Counted from the stretch's first letter, positions 16,062 to 25,714 are shown. The stretch: 64,000 nt of DNA from Micromonospora solifontis (GCF_003725545.1 NZ_RJLN01000011.1:1-64000), one strand, 5' to 3'. A program made the numbers and translations. Notes: generated by a model from the sequence alone, not told the origin.

Positions 16062-16520
16062 ATGGAGCGGCTCGACCCTCGAACGACCCACGGGACGCCG
16101 GACCCGCTGACCCAGGGTGGTCAGGGCGCCTTCGCGGGCGGCGCGCCCGCCGGGCGTTTCGATCCGTGGAGCTACCGGGACGAGGCCGGGGTGACCGGCA
16201 TCGACCTGGTCGGCTACAAGGTGGAGGCGACGGACGGCGGTATCGGCAAGGTGGACCGGGCCAGCCACGAGGTGAACTCCAGTTACCTGGTGGTGGACAC
16301 CGGCCCGTGGATCTTCGGCAAGAAGGTCATGCTGCCGGCCGGCACCGTCAACCACGTCGACCACGACGAGCGGAAGGTTTTCGTCGACCGGAGCAAGGAC
16401 CAGATCAAGGCCGCACCCGAGTACGACGAGAGCACCGACACGGATCCGGCGTACCGGGAGAAGCTCGGCGGGTACTACGACGACACCTATTCGTCGATCC
16501 CGCCGGGTACCGCCCGGTAA
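16062..16520 (+). CDS. PRC-barrel domain protein
   Basis: The product is 152 aa from the ATG at 16062; a GTG at 16053 is an alternative and both share the AAAGGGAG site upstream. A flexible N-terminus (to about residue 45) precedes a PRC-barrel domain at about residues 48-120: 'GIDLVGYKVEATDGGIGKVDRASHEV', then 'SYLVVDTGPWIFGKKVMLPAGTVNHVD'. The C-terminus is rich in Asp/Glu/Tyr. PRC-barrel proteins include the RimM ribosome-maturation domain and stress-associated soluble proteins; no specific role is known here. It lies 89 bases after ahpD on the same strand. Confidence 0.8.
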   Translation: MERLDPRTTHGTPDPLTQGGQGAFAGGAPAGRFDPWSYRDEAGVTGIDLVGYKVEATDGGIGKVDRASHEVNSSYLVVDTGPWIFGKKVMLPAGTVNHVDHDERKVFVDRSKDQIKAAPEYDESTDTDPAYREKLGGYYDDTYSSIPPGTAR

Positions 16521-16537
16521 GGAGAACACCTGCCCAG

Positions 16538-16573
16538 GCGGCCGGCGGGGCACCTCGGTGCCCCGCCGGCCGC
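16538..16573 (+). terminator. 17-bp stem-loop after the PRC-barrel gene
   Basis: A perfect 17-bp stem (16538-16554 with 16557-16573) with a 2-base loop lies 17 bases after the PRC-barrel stop and ends just before the phosphatase start. It probably terminates the upstream transcript. Confidence 0.65.
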
Positions 16574-16577
16574 TACC

Positions 16578-17327
16578 GTGTCAGGCGTGGACGCCACGGA
16601 GACCCCCCGCCGAAACCCCTTCCCCGCCCTGTTCAACTTCCGCGACGTCGGCGGCCTGACCGGGCACGACGGGCGTCGCGTCCGCCGGGGCCGGCTCTAC
16701 CGCTCCGACTCGCTGCACCGCATCGACGAGACCGACCGGGCGGCGTTCACCGCGCTCGGCATCCGCACCGTCATCGACCTGCGCCGTCCCACCGAGGTGG
16801 CCCGCGACGGCCGGGTGCCGGCGTACGACGGCCTCACCTACCGGCACATCCACCCGGAGCACGAGGACTGGGCCACGGTCCCGTACGCCCCGGAGGAGGA
16901 CCTGGCCCGCTGGCTCGCCGACCGGTACGCCGGCCTGGCGCAGACCGGCACCGCCGGGCTGGCCGAGGCGGTCGGGCTCATCGCGGACAGCGCCAACGCG
17001 CCGGTGGTGGTGCACTGCGTCGCCGGCAAGGACCGCACCGGCGTGGTCTGCGCGCTCACCCTCGCGGTGCTCGGCGTGGCCGACGCCGACATCGCCGCCG
17101 ACTACGCGCTCAGCACGGTGGCGTCCGAGCGGTTCAGCGCCTGGGTGGCCGCCACGCTGCCCGAGGTGGCGCAGCCACCCCGCCCCTACCTCGCCTCCCC
17201 GGCCGGGGCGATGACGCTCTTCCTCGACGAGCTGCGCGCGGGTTACGGCTCGGCCGAGGGCTACCTCCGCCATGCCGGGGTCACCGACACGCAGCTCGAC
17301 GCGCTCCGCGCTCACCTCCTGGACTGA
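16578..17327 (+). CDS. Tyrosine/serine protein phosphatase (PTP family)
   Basis: The product is 249 aa. It begins 'NFRDVGGL', typical of bacterial PtpB/IphP-like phosphatases, and has the P-loop 'HCVAGKDRTG' with catalytic Cys147 and Arg153; the Lys-Asp after the Gly marks the lipid/protein dual-specificity subgroup related to mycobacterial PtpB. It dephosphorylates phosphotyrosine, phosphoserine or phosphoinositides. The GTG at 16578 was chosen; GTG 16587 is possible. The start lies only 4 bases after a strong hairpin, so it must have its own promoter inside or downstream of that region or rely on read-through. Confidence 0.88.
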   Translation: MSGVDATETPRRNPFPALFNFRDVGGLTGHDGRRVRRGRLYRSDSLHRIDETDRAAFTALGIRTVIDLRRPTEVARDGRVPAYDGLTYRHIHPEHEDWATVPYAPEEDLARWLADRYAGLAQTGTAGLAEAVGLIADSANAPVVVHCVAGKDRTGVVCALTLAVLGVADADIAADYALSTVASERFSAWVAATLPEVAQPPRPYLASPAGAMTLFLDELRAGYGSAEGYLRHAGVTDTQLDALRAHLLD

Positions 17328-17390
17328 CCGGCACCGCCTTCCGTACACCGGCGGCGCGGCGTCCGTCCTCGGCTGCCGCGCGGGCCGGGA

Positions 17391-17538
17391 CCGGGCCTCG
17401 CAGTCCCTTTGGAGCTGATGTCGCAGACGACTCACCGAGCCGCGCTCCGGCGCCGAGCACGCCGGACCAGCTGCCGCCACCGGCAACCGTGTGAGTCATT
17501 GGCGACATCAGCTCGACAGGGAGTGCCGAGTCGGCCCG
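17391..17538. repeat. 148-bp inverted-repeat (MITE-like) element
   Basis: The left arm (about 17391-17435) and right arm (17491-17538) are imperfect inverted copies over roughly 45 bases, best at GAGCTGATGTCGC...GACTCAC (17412-17435 against 17491-17514). The core of about 55 bases has no coding sense. It occupies most of the gap between the phosphatase and ilvE. The form fits a miniature inverted-repeat element, but no target-site duplication was found by eye. Confidence 0.55.
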
Positions 17539-17613
17539 CCACCGCCGGCGGGCAGTTGCGGCGCGGCTTCCGGCACCGCCCATCCGGCCGGCGACGGTGC
17601 CGGGCGGAAAGCG

Positions 17614-17646
17614 CGACGGCCGGCACCGCGCGGGTGCCGGCCGTCG
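17614..17646. terminator. ilvE: Perfect 14-bp stem-loop after ilvE
   Basis: CGACGGCCGGCACC (17614-17627) pairs perfectly with 17633-17646 around a 5-base loop, 13 bases beyond the ilvE stop. It is likely the ilvE terminator and may also serve the convergent gene. Confidence 0.7.
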
Positions 17647-17659
17647 AGGAGTAGGAGGG

Positions 17660-18757
17660 TCAGAGCACCCGCTGCACCCAGCCGTGCCGGTCCTCGGCCC
17701 GGCCGCGCTGGATGTCCACCAGCTGCTGCCGCAGCGCCATCGTGGACCGGCCCGGCTCGCCGCCGCCGATCAGGAACTCGCCGTCCGGGAAGCGCACCCC
17801 ACCGATCGGGGTGATCACCGCGGCGGTGCCGCAGGCGAAGACCTCGCGGAGCCGCCCGCTGGCCGCGTCCGCCTGCCAGTCGGCGAAGCTGACCGGCCGC
17901 TCCTCCACCCGGTGCCCGGCCTCGGCGGCCAGGGTGAGGATCGCGTCCCGGGTGATGCCCGGCAGGATGGTGCCGGTCAGCGGCGGAGTGACCAGGGTGT
18001 TGTCGTCGTAGACGAAGAAGACGTTCATGCCGCCCAGCTCGTCGACGAACCGGCGCTCCACCGCGTCCAGGAAGACCACCTGGTCGCACCCGGCCTCGAT
18101 GGCCTCGGCCTGCGCGGCCAGCGAGGTGGCGTAGTTGCCGCCGCACTTCGCCGCGCCGGTGCCGCCCGGGGCGGCCCGGGTGTAGTCCGGGGAGACCCAG
18201 ACGGTCACCGGCTTGACCCCGCCGGCGAAGTACGCGCCGGCCGGCGAGGCGATGACGCAGTAGAGGTACTCGTTGGCCGGGCGGACGCCGAGGAACACCT
18301 CGCTGGCGAACATGAACGGGCGCAGGTAGAGGCTGGCGTCCTCGTGCTCGGGGATCCAGTCCTGGTCGATCTCGACCAGCCGGCGCAGCGACTCCACGAA
18401 CGTCTCCGGCGGCAGCTCGGGCATGGCCATCCGCTTGGCCGAGGCGACGAAGCGGGCCGCGTTCGCCTCCGGGCGGAACATGGTGACCGCGCCGTCGCCG
18501 GTCCGGTAGGCCTTCAACCCCTCGAAGATCTCCTGCGCGTAGTGCAGGACCGCGGCGGCCGGGTCCATCGGGATCGGCGCACGGGCCTCCACCCGGGCGT
18601 CGTACCAGCCCTTCCCCTCGGCGTACCGGATCGTCACCATGTGGTCGGTGAACACCCGACCGAACCCGGGATTCGCCAGCAGGGCGGCCCGGTCGGCGGC
18701 GGATACCGGCGCGGGATTCGGACGGATCTCGAAATCGAGCTTGTCACCACCGCTCAT
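17660..18757 (-). CDS. ilvE: Branched-chain amino acid aminotransferase
   Basis: The product is 365 aa, fold type IV PLP enzyme. The PLP-binding lysine lies in 'GTGAAKCGGNYA' (about residue 204), and 'YLRPFMFASEVFLGVRPANEYLY' and 'ACGTAAVITPIGGV' are typical of the large actinobacterial BCAT class. It makes Ile, Leu and Val from their 2-oxo acids with glutamate, the last step of the pathway whose other enzymes are encoded nearby. The ATG has an excellent GGGAGGT site. It lies 200 bases downstream of leuB on the same strand. Confidence 0.95.
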   Translation of the reverse strand: MSGGDKLDFEIRPNPAPVSAADRAALLANPGFGRVFTDHMVTIRYAEGKGWYDARVEARAPIPMDPAAAVLHYAQEIFEGLKAYRTGDGAVTMFRPEANAARFVASAKRMAMPELPPETFVESLRRLVEIDQDWIPEHEDASLYLRPFMFASEVFLGVRPANEYLYCVIASPAGAYFAGGVKPVTVWVSPDYTRAAPGGTGAAKCGGNYATSLAAQAEAIEAGCDQVVFLDAVERRFVDELGGMNVFFVYDDNTLVTPPLTGTILPGITRDAILTLAAEAGHRVEERPVSFADWQADAASGRLREVFACGTAAVITPIGGVRFPDGEFLIGGGEPGRSTMALRQQLVDIQRGRAEDRHGWVQRVL

Positions 18758-18958
18758 CGCGCTGACCTCCCTGCGGGTCCCACGGCATGCGGGATCGCAC
18801 GCCGACGTCTCTGGTGCCAGAAACTTACCCCGAACGGTCGTTCAGCGGATAGCTCCGCCCCGACAGATCGAGACCACCGGATGGCGCTGCGGCCGGCCGG
18901 CGGCGCGGTCCCGGGACACGGGTCCGGCGGCCCGTACCCGGGCCTTCCACGGCCCGGG

Positions 18959-19990
18959 TCAGGCTACGGCGTACCCGGCGAGCCGGTCGCCGACCTCCTC
19001 GGTGCGCAGCGGGGCCCCCGGCGTCCGGCCGGCCAGCTCGGTGGCGACGGCGGCGGTGACCCGGGCGGCGGCCTCGACGTGCCCGAGCTGGTCGAGCAGG
19101 AGCGCGGCGGAGAGCACGGCCGCGACCGGGTCGGCGACGCCCTTGCCGGCGATGTCCGGCGCGGAGCCGTGCACCGGCTCGAACATCGACGGGTAGCGCC
19201 CCTCCGGGTTGATGGAACCGCTGGCGGCCAAGCCGATGCCACCGGTCACCGCGGCGGCGATGTCGGTGAGGATGTCGCCGAAGAGGTTGTCGGTGACCAC
19301 CACGTCGTACCGCTGCGGGTTGGTCACGAGGAACATCGCGGCGGCGTCGACGTGCTGATATTCGGTGGTCACGTCGGGGTGCTCGGCGGCGACCGCCTCG
19401 AAGGCGCGCGCCCACAGCGAGCCGGCGTGGGTCAGCACGTTGGTCTTGTGCACCAGGGTCACCTTGCGCCGCTCTCGGCGGCGGGCCCGGGCGAAGGCGT
19501 CCCGGATCACCCGCTCCACGCCGTGCCGGGTGTTCAGGCTCTCCTCGGTGGCCACCTCGGCCGGGGTGTTCCGGTGCAGCGAGCCGCCGGCGCCGGCGTA
19601 CAGGCCCTCGGTGCCCTCGCGGACCACGACCAGGTCGACCTCGCCCGGCTTCACCGCGGCCAGCGGGCCGGCGATGCCCGGCCAGAGCCGGGACGGGCGG
19701 AGGTTGACGTACTGGTCGAAGGCGAACCGGAGCTTGAGCAGCAGGCCCCGCTCCAGCACGCCCGGCGGCACGGTCGGGTCGCCGACCGCGCCGAGCAGGA
19801 TGGCGTCGTGCCCGGCCAGCTCGTCGAGGACGGAGTCGGGCAGCACCTCGCCGGTGCGGTGGTACCGGGCCGCGCCGAGGTCGTACCCGGTGGCCTCCAC
19901 CCCGGGGAGCACGGCGTCGATGACCTTGCGGGCCTGGCCGACCACCTCGGGTCCGATCCCGTCCCCGGCCACCACCGCGATCCGTGCCAC
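18959..19990 (-). CDS. leuB: 3-isopropylmalate dehydrogenase
   Basis: The product is 343 aa from the GTG at 19990 (GGAG site upstream); residues before it are not conserved. It opens '[15 protein letters not shown]' and has the substrate block '[10 protein letters not shown]', '[11 protein letters not shown]', 'VHKTNVL' and the metal/NAD region '[27 protein letters not shown]' and '[14 protein letters not shown]'. It oxidatively decarboxylates 3-isopropylmalate for leucine; in organisms using CimA the same enzyme can act on 3-methylmalate to give 2-oxobutyrate, which would tie it to cimA here. Divergent from apbE. Confidence 0.95.
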   Translation of the reverse strand: MARIAVVAGDGIGPEVVGQARKVIDAVLPGVEATGYDLGAARYHRTGEVLPDSVLDELAGHDAILLGAVGDPTVPPGVLERGLLLKLRFAFDQYVNLRPSRLWPGIAGPLAAVKPGEVDLVVVREGTEGLYAGAGGSLHRNTPAEVATEESLNTRHGVERVIRDAFARARRRERRKVTLVHKTNVLTHAGSLWARAFEAVAAEHPDVTTEYQHVDAAAMFLVTNPQRYDVVVTDNLFGDILTDIAAAVTGGIGLAASGSINPEGRYPSMFEPVHGSAPDIAGKGVADPVAAVLSAALLLDQLGHVEAAARVTAAVATELAGRTPGAPLRTEEVGDRLAGYAVA

Positions 19991-20212
19991 CTGGCGCTCC
20001 TCACCTCGTCGTTCTGCGCAACGGTACGTCGCCGTCCCGGTTCCCGGTACGCGTCTTCCACCATTCGGGAAGCTGGAACACACAGGATGCTTTCAGGTGT
20101 CATTCATGGGGCGATCAACTCCAGCCCCTAGGGTCAGGTGCGAGCGGGTCGACGGGGGCCCGGGACCGGCTTCGCCGCGACGCTGCGGCGTCGCCAGCGA
20201 GGAGCGGGTGCC

Positions 20213-21088
20213 ATGCGGATCGACGAGCAGCGACGGGCGGCCTGGCCGAACGAGCAGCCCCGGACCCGGTGGATCGACCAGTCCGCCTTCGTCCACCGCC
20301 GCCCCGACCTGCGTCTCGGCGCCCGCAGCCACCGGCTGGACCGGACCGGCGCCGCGGTCGCCGACCGGATCAGCGTCCAGCACACCGTCCGCACCTCCAC
20401 CGCCGAGTACACGCTGCTGCTCAACGCCCCCGAGTGGCTCGGCCGACGCGGGGTCGGGGAGGCGCTGCGCGACGCGGTCGCCGAGCTGCGCGCCGTCGAC
20501 CTCACCTACGGCCCGAACCGGCCGGACAGCCTGGTCTCCAAGCTGCGGCGGGGGGAGATCAGCCCCGAGTCGTATCCCCCGCTGGCCGACCTGGTGGACC
20601 GCTGCGCCGCCATGCGGGCGGCCACCGACGGCTGGTTCGACGCCTGGGCGGTGCCCGGCGGCTTCGACCCGGGCGGCCTGCTCGGTGGCTGGGCGGTGGA
20701 GCGGGCCGCGGCCCGGCTGCGCGCCGCCGGCGTGCACGACTACGCGGTGCTCTGCGGCGCCGACCTGACCGTACGCGGCCACGCCGCGCACGGCGGCCCG
20801 TGGCGGGTGGCCGTGCACCACCCCACGGACGCCCGCCGGGCGCCGCTGATGCTGGAGATGACCGCCGGCGCGGTGGGCACCTCAGGGGTGACCGGGCGCC
20901 GGGGCCATGTGGTGGACCCGCACACCGGCGAGCCGGCCGACCAGCTCGTCTCCGCCACGGTGGTGGGGCCGGATCTCGCGGTCGCCGACGCCTACGCCAC
21001 CGCGCTCTACGCGGCCGGGCCGGCCGGGCTGGCCTGGTTCCGCACCGGCTCGGACTACCGGGCGCTCTTCACCCACCGTCGACGCTGA
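20213..21088 (+). CDS. apbE: FAD:protein FMN transferase, ApbE family
   Basis: The product is 291 aa from the ATG at 20213. The ApbE core is seen as 'GWFDAWAVPGGFDPGGLLGGWAVERAAARL', 'WRVAVHHP', 'GAVGTSGVTGRRGHVVDPHTGEPA' and the metal-binding 'ATVVGPDLAVADAYATALY'. The usual 'GGD' loop is 'CGADLTV' here, a divergence that may affect activity. There is no lipobox, so it would act in the cytoplasm. ApbE links FMN to threonine in partners such as RnfG/NqrC or flavodoxin-like domains; none is encoded in the window. Confidence 0.82.
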   Translation: MRIDEQRRAAWPNEQPRTRWIDQSAFVHRRPDLRLGARSHRLDRTGAAVADRISVQHTVRTSTAEYTLLLNAPEWLGRRGVGEALRDAVAELRAVDLTYGPNRPDSLVSKLRRGEISPESYPPLADLVDRCAAMRAATDGWFDAWAVPGGFDPGGLLGGWAVERAAARLRAAGVHDYAVLCGADLTVRGHAAHGGPWRVAVHHPTDARRAPLMLEMTAGAVGTSGVTGRRGHVVDPHTGEPADQLVSATVVGPDLAVADAYATALYAAGPAGLAWFRTGSDYRALFTHRRR

Positions 21089-21428
21089 GCGCCGGGCCCT
21101 CCGCCGCCCCGCCTTCGCATCCGGGACGCGGTCCGCGATCGGCCCCCACGGTCTCGGCAACGACCGTGGGGGCCGGTCAGCGACGAGTGCGCGTGGCTCG
21201 CGCATTCGAGGGGTGCGGACTGGTGGGCCGGACGAACGACCGCGCCACCCGAAGACGGGCCGGAGTCTCAACTCAGCCAGTGACCGCACCGGTACGCTAG
21301 CGAATCGACGCAACTCGACGCAAGAGTCTCCACAGCGGACCGCCGCCGCGGCTCGATCGGTCGACACGCGGTCAACCTGCGGTGGGGCAGGGGTGACGGC
21401 GCGGAGCGGGGATGGCACGCTGTCCGCC
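21089..21428. other. Intergenic region with terminator, no gene seen
   Basis: This 340-base gap contains the apbE terminator (21141-21174). The rest (21175-21428), moderately less GC-rich around 21280-21330, presumably carries the promoter of the next gene. I see no coding frame with family resemblance. Confidence 0.5.
21141..21174 (+). terminator. apbE terminator
   Basis: GGCCCCCACGGTC (21141-21153) pairs perfectly with 21162-21174 around an 8-base loop, 52 bases after the apbE stop. No U-tract. Confidence 0.7.
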
Positions 21429-21785
21429 GTGAGTTTCGATCTGAGTGTGTGGGCCCTCCCACCCGGGGCCACGCCCGACGACGTCCGGGCGGCGGTGCAG
21501 CGGTGCCGCGAGGGACGGCACGGCGAGCGGCACCCCGACCCGCGGGTGGTCGGCTTCTACCGGGCGATCACCGGCGCCTATCCGGACCGCCCGGCCGGCC
21601 CGGGCAGCCCCTGGGAGGTCGCCCCGCTGCACACGGCCGCCGATCACGTGGCGATGCACCTGCTGCCCACCTGCGAGGACCAGGTGCTGCTCGACATCGA
21701 GCGGCTGGCCGGCGAGCACGACCTGATGCTCTTCGACCCGCAGGACGGCTCGGTCTACGCGCCACCGGCCCGCGTCGCCCCCTGA
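21429..21785 (+). CDS. Conserved hypothetical protein, unknown function
   Basis: The product is 118 aa, soluble, from the GTG at 21429. It opens 'SFDLSVWALPPGATPDDVRAAVQRC' and ends with a beta-rich segment 'LMLFDPQDGSVYAPP'. The start is like a family of small actinobacterial proteins of unknown role that begin 'SFDLAVW' and carry a closing 'YDPQ' motif. No catalytic residues are evident. It converges on serA with a hairpin between. Confidence 0.65.
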   Translation: MSFDLSVWALPPGATPDDVRAAVQRCREGRHGERHPDPRVVGFYRAITGAYPDRPAGPGSPWEVAPLHTAADHVAMHLLPTCEDQVLLDIERLAGEHDLMLFDPQDGSVYAPPARVAP

Positions 21786-21799
21786 CCGCGGAAGACGAA

Positions 21800-21823
21800 G
21801 GGCCCGGCCGTCCGGCCGGGCCC
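21800..21823. terminator. Bidirectional stem-loop before serA end
   Basis: GGGCCCGGCC (21800-21809) pairs with GGCCGGGCCC (21814-21823) around a GTCC loop, between the convergent stops at 21785 and 21843. Confidence 0.7.
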
Positions 21824-21842
21824 CGATCCGCCCTGTCCGGAC

Positions 21843-23441
21843 CTACTCGTCGCGCAGGTCGGCGGCGCTGGCCGCGACCGCGCCGATCGAGTCGGCGGCC
21901 GAGCTGAGCAGGTCGGCGCCGAGCGCCTGGTCGACGGTGAGCGTCATCAGCGTCTCGCCACCGGCCTCCCGCCGCGCGACCTGCATGGCGGCGATGTTGA
22001 CGCCGGCCTCGCCGAGCAGGGTGCCGACGGTGCCGACCACGCCCGGCCGGTCGACGTAGCGCAGGAAGACCAGGATGCCCTCCGCGCCGATCTCCACGTC
22101 GAAACCGTCCACCTCGGTCAGCTTGATGACGTCCCGGGTGCCGGTGTGGGTCACCGTGCCGGAGACGCTGACCGTCCGGCCGTCCGGCAGCGCACCGCGC
22201 ACCGTCACCAGGTTGGGGTGCTCCACGGTCTCGGCCTGGGTGCTCAGCGCCACCTCCACGCCGCGTTCGGCGGCCAGGTGCGGCGCGTTCACGTAGGTGA
22301 CCTGCTCCTCCACCACCGAGCTGAACAGCCCCTTGGTGGCGGCGAGCTTGAGCACCGAGACGTCGTGGTTGACGATGTCGCCGCGCACCTCGACGGTGAC
22401 GCTGGCGGCCACCCCGCCGGCCACCGCGGTGAAGGCCCGGCCCAGCTTCTCGGCCAGCGGCAGCAGCGGCCGGACGTCCTCCGCGACCACACCGCCGGCC
22501 TGCACGTTCACCGCGTCCGGCACGAACTCGCCCTGCAGCGCCAGCTTGACGCTCTTCGCCACGGCGAGGCCGGCCTTGTCCTGCGCCTCGTGGGTGGACG
22601 CACCCAGGTGCGGGGTGGCCACCACGTTGTCGAAGGCGAACAGCGGCGAGGAGGTGCAGGGCTCCTTGGCGTACACGTCGACGCCGGCGCCGGCGACCCG
22701 GCCCTCGGCGATCGCGTCGGCCAGGGCCTGCTCGTCGACCAGGCCGCCGCGGGCGGCGTTGACGATCCGGACGCCCGGCTTGACGATCGCCAGCTCCTTC
22801 TCGCCGATCAGGCCCACCGTCTCCGGCGTCTTGGGCAGGTGGATCGAGATGAAGTCGCTCTCCCGCAGCAGCTCCTCCAGCCCGACCAGGCGGACCCCGA
22901 GCTGGGCCGCGCGGGCCGGCTGGATGTACGGGTCGTACGCGATGAGCCGGGTGCCGAACGCGGCGATGCGCTGCGCGAACAGCACGCCGATCCGGCCGAG
23001 GCCGACGACGCCCACGGTCTTGCCCTGGATCTCGACGCCGGTGTACTTCGACCGCTTCCACTCCCCCGCCTTCAGCGCGGAGCTGGCGCTGGCGGTGTTC
23101 CGCGCGACGGCGAGCAGCAGCGCGACGGCCTGCTCGGCGGCGGAGACGATGTTGGAGGTCGGCGCGTTGACGACCATGACGCCGCGCGCGGTGGCGGCCG
23201 GCACCTCGACGTTGTCCAGGCCGACGCCGGCGCGGGCGACCACCTTCAGCCGCGGCGCGGCCGCGATCGCCTCGGCGTCGATCTGGGTGGCACTGCGTAC
23301 GATCACCGCGTCGGCCTCGGAGAGGGCGGAGAGCAGGGCCGGGCGGTCGGTGCCGTCGACGTGGCGCACGTCGAAGTCGTGCGCGAGCACCTCGATGGCG
23401 GCGGGTGCGAGTTCTTCGGCGATCAGTACGACAGGATTCAT
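21843..23441 (-). CDS. serA: D-3-phosphoglycerate dehydrogenase
   Basis: The product is 532 aa from the ATG at 23441 ('MNPVVLIAEELAP'); upstream in-frame residues are not conserved. Domains in order are: 2-hydroxyacid dehydrogenase catalytic fold split around the NAD fold ('GLGRIGVLFAQR'), catalytic Arg in 'NAARGGLVDE', Glu in 'DVYAKEP' and His in 'TPHLGAST'; then the ASB intervening domain (about 315-450) and a C-terminal ACT domain (about 455-530). This is the long, serine-inhibited form of mycobacteria and relatives. It starts serine synthesis by oxidising 3-phosphoglycerate. It is separated from ilvC by 528 bases and so is not clearly in its operon. Confidence 0.95.
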   Translation of the reverse strand: MNPVVLIAEELAPAAIEVLAHDFDVRHVDGTDRPALLSALSEADAVIVRSATQIDAEAIAAAPRLKVVARAGVGLDNVEVPAATARGVMVVNAPTSNIVSAAEQAVALLLAVARNTASASSALKAGEWKRSKYTGVEIQGKTVGVVGLGRIGVLFAQRIAAFGTRLIAYDPYIQPARAAQLGVRLVGLEELLRESDFISIHLPKTPETVGLIGEKELAIVKPGVRIVNAARGGLVDEQALADAIAEGRVAGAGVDVYAKEPCTSSPLFAFDNVVATPHLGASTHEAQDKAGLAVAKSVKLALQGEFVPDAVNVQAGGVVAEDVRPLLPLAEKLGRAFTAVAGGVAASVTVEVRGDIVNHDVSVLKLAATKGLFSSVVEEQVTYVNAPHLAAERGVEVALSTQAETVEHPNLVTVRGALPDGRTVSVSGTVTHTGTRDVIKLTEVDGFDVEIGAEGILVFLRYVDRPGVVGTVGTLLGEAGVNIAAMQVARREAGGETLMTLTVDQALGADLLSSAADSIGAVAASAADLRDE

Positions 23442-23969
23442 CGGTCCTCGTAGACGCTCGGTATCGGTCGGCCCGGGGCGTCGGGACGCCGCGCTGCGCC
23501 CTGCGCTGATCCGTGCCATGGCCGTCAGGTGCCGATTACGCACCTAGGAAGGATCGTAGGGGGCGGTTCCGGCGGTGTGCCCCGGACCGCGGGGTGAGCG
23601 CCCTCACACAGCCCCCGCCCCACGCCCGCCGCACGCCCGCCCCACGTCCGCCCCACGTCCGTCACCCCCGGTTCACCCGCCGGGCCGCGCTCGGGGCCCG
23701 CTCGTGCCCCTTCCGGGCCAGGCCGGTCCCGGGCGGGCCACCGGGCCCCGCGGGCCGAGGCGTCGGTCACCCGGTCCCACCTGATGGACGAGATCAACTC
23801 GGACTGCGGCATCCCGGGCCCACGCGGCGCGGGGACACCCCGGGATGCCGCACCCCGAGTCGATCAACGCGGACGGGCGGGCCGGGGGCGGGCATGGGCG
23901 CGGCCCGCGACCGGACGCCGGGGAGAGCGTCGGGTCGCGGGCCGCGGTACCCCCGTGCGGGGATGCTCG
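23442..23969. other. Long intergenic region between ilvC and serA
   Basis: This 528-base gap is extremely GC-rich. It contains an inverted repeat (23792-23865, separate entry) and, close to serA, a less GC-rich stretch (about 23500-23570) that is the likely serA promoter region. No frame in it resembles a protein. Confidence 0.5.
23792..23865. repeat. Inverted repeat downstream of ilvC
   Basis: A 27-base left arm (23792-23818, GATCAACTCGGACTGCGGCA...) and its inverted copy (23839-23865) match at 24 of 27 positions around a 20-base spacer. It could be the terminator of the ilvBNC transcript or a repeated extragenic palindrome. Confidence 0.55.
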
Positions 23970-25076
<1,107 letters not shown>

Positions 25077-25592
25077 TCAGGCGGCGCGCAGGGCGGGGCC
25101 GGCGGTGATCGAACGCGAGCCGCGCCCGATCGCCACGGTGCCGGACTGGACCATCTCCTTGATGCCGAAGGGCTCCAGGTCCCGCAGCAGCGCGTCGAGC
25201 TTGTCCGGGGTGCCGGTGGCCTCGATGGTCAGCGTGTCCGGGGCGACGTCGACCACCCGGGCGCGGAACAGGTTCACCGTCTCCAGCACCTGCCCGCGGG
25301 CGTTGCGGTCCGCCCGGACCTTGACCAGCAGCAGCTCCCGGGCCACCGAGACCTGCGGGTCCAGCTCCACGATCTTCAGTACGTTGACCAGCTTGTTGAG
25401 CTGCTTGGTGACCTGCTCCAGCGGGGACGACTCGGCGTTGACCACGATGGTGATCCGGGAGACGTCCGGGTTCTCGGTCTCCCCGACGGCGAGGCTGTCG
25501 ATGTTGAAGCCCCGCCGGGAGAACAGCCCCGACACCCGCGCCAACACGCCCGGCTTGTTCTCGACAAGCACCGACAAGGTGTGCATCGTCAT
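25077..25592 (-). CDS. ilvN: Acetolactate synthase small (regulatory) subunit
   Basis: The product is 171 aa: an N-terminal ACT domain ('HTLSVLVENKPGVLARVSGLFSRRGFNIDSLAVG') and a C-terminal ALS-SS domain. It binds valine and controls IlvB. Its ATG (25592) overlaps the stop of a 40-codon ORF made of a tandem repeat, and its ribosome-binding site (GAGGAAGG) is inside that repeat. It lies 122 bases after ilvB. Confidence 0.96.
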   Translation of the reverse strand: MTMHTLSVLVENKPGVLARVSGLFSRRGFNIDSLAVGETENPDVSRITIVVNAESSPLEQVTKQLNKLVNVLKIVELDPQVSVARELLLVKVRADRNARGQVLETVNLFRARVVDVAPDTLTIEATGTPDKLDALLRDLEPFGIKEMVQSGTVAIGRGSRSITAGPALRAA

Positions 25593-25711
25593 GGCTGTGC
25601 CTTCCTCGTCATGCCCTCATGGCCCTCGCTGCGCTCGGTGCATTCGGTCATGACCGGCGCCTTCCTCGTCATGCCCTCATGGCCCTCGCTGCGCTCGGTG
25701 CATTCGGTCAT
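25589..25711 (-). CDS. 40-codon ORF bridging ilvB and ilvN, two 20-residue repeats
   Basis: The frame starts with an ATG two bases after the ilvB TAG and ends with a TGA that overlaps the ilvN ATG (ATGA). It encodes MTECTERSEGHEGMTRKAPV followed by an almost identical 20-residue unit ending in Ala-Gln-Pro. Each unit carries its own GAGGAAGG followed 8-9 bases later by ATG. The first ATG is preceded by GAGGACGAG within the ilvB end. It could keep ribosomes travelling across the 122-base gap, coupling IlvN synthesis to IlvB; whether the peptide itself has a role is unknown. Confidence 0.45.
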   Translation of the reverse strand: MTECTERSEGHEGMTRKAPVMTECTERSEGHEGMTRKAQP

Positions 25712-25714
25712 GAC
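25599..25714. repeat. Tandem direct repeat, 60-bp period, two copies
   Basis: A 56-base block is repeated exactly (25599-25654 and 25659-25714) with a 60-base period, a multiple of three. It contains the GCGCTCGGTGCATTCGGTCA and CATGCCCTCATGGCCCTCGC segments. It fills the gap between ilvB and ilvN and includes the ilvN ribosome-binding site. Confidence 0.95.
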
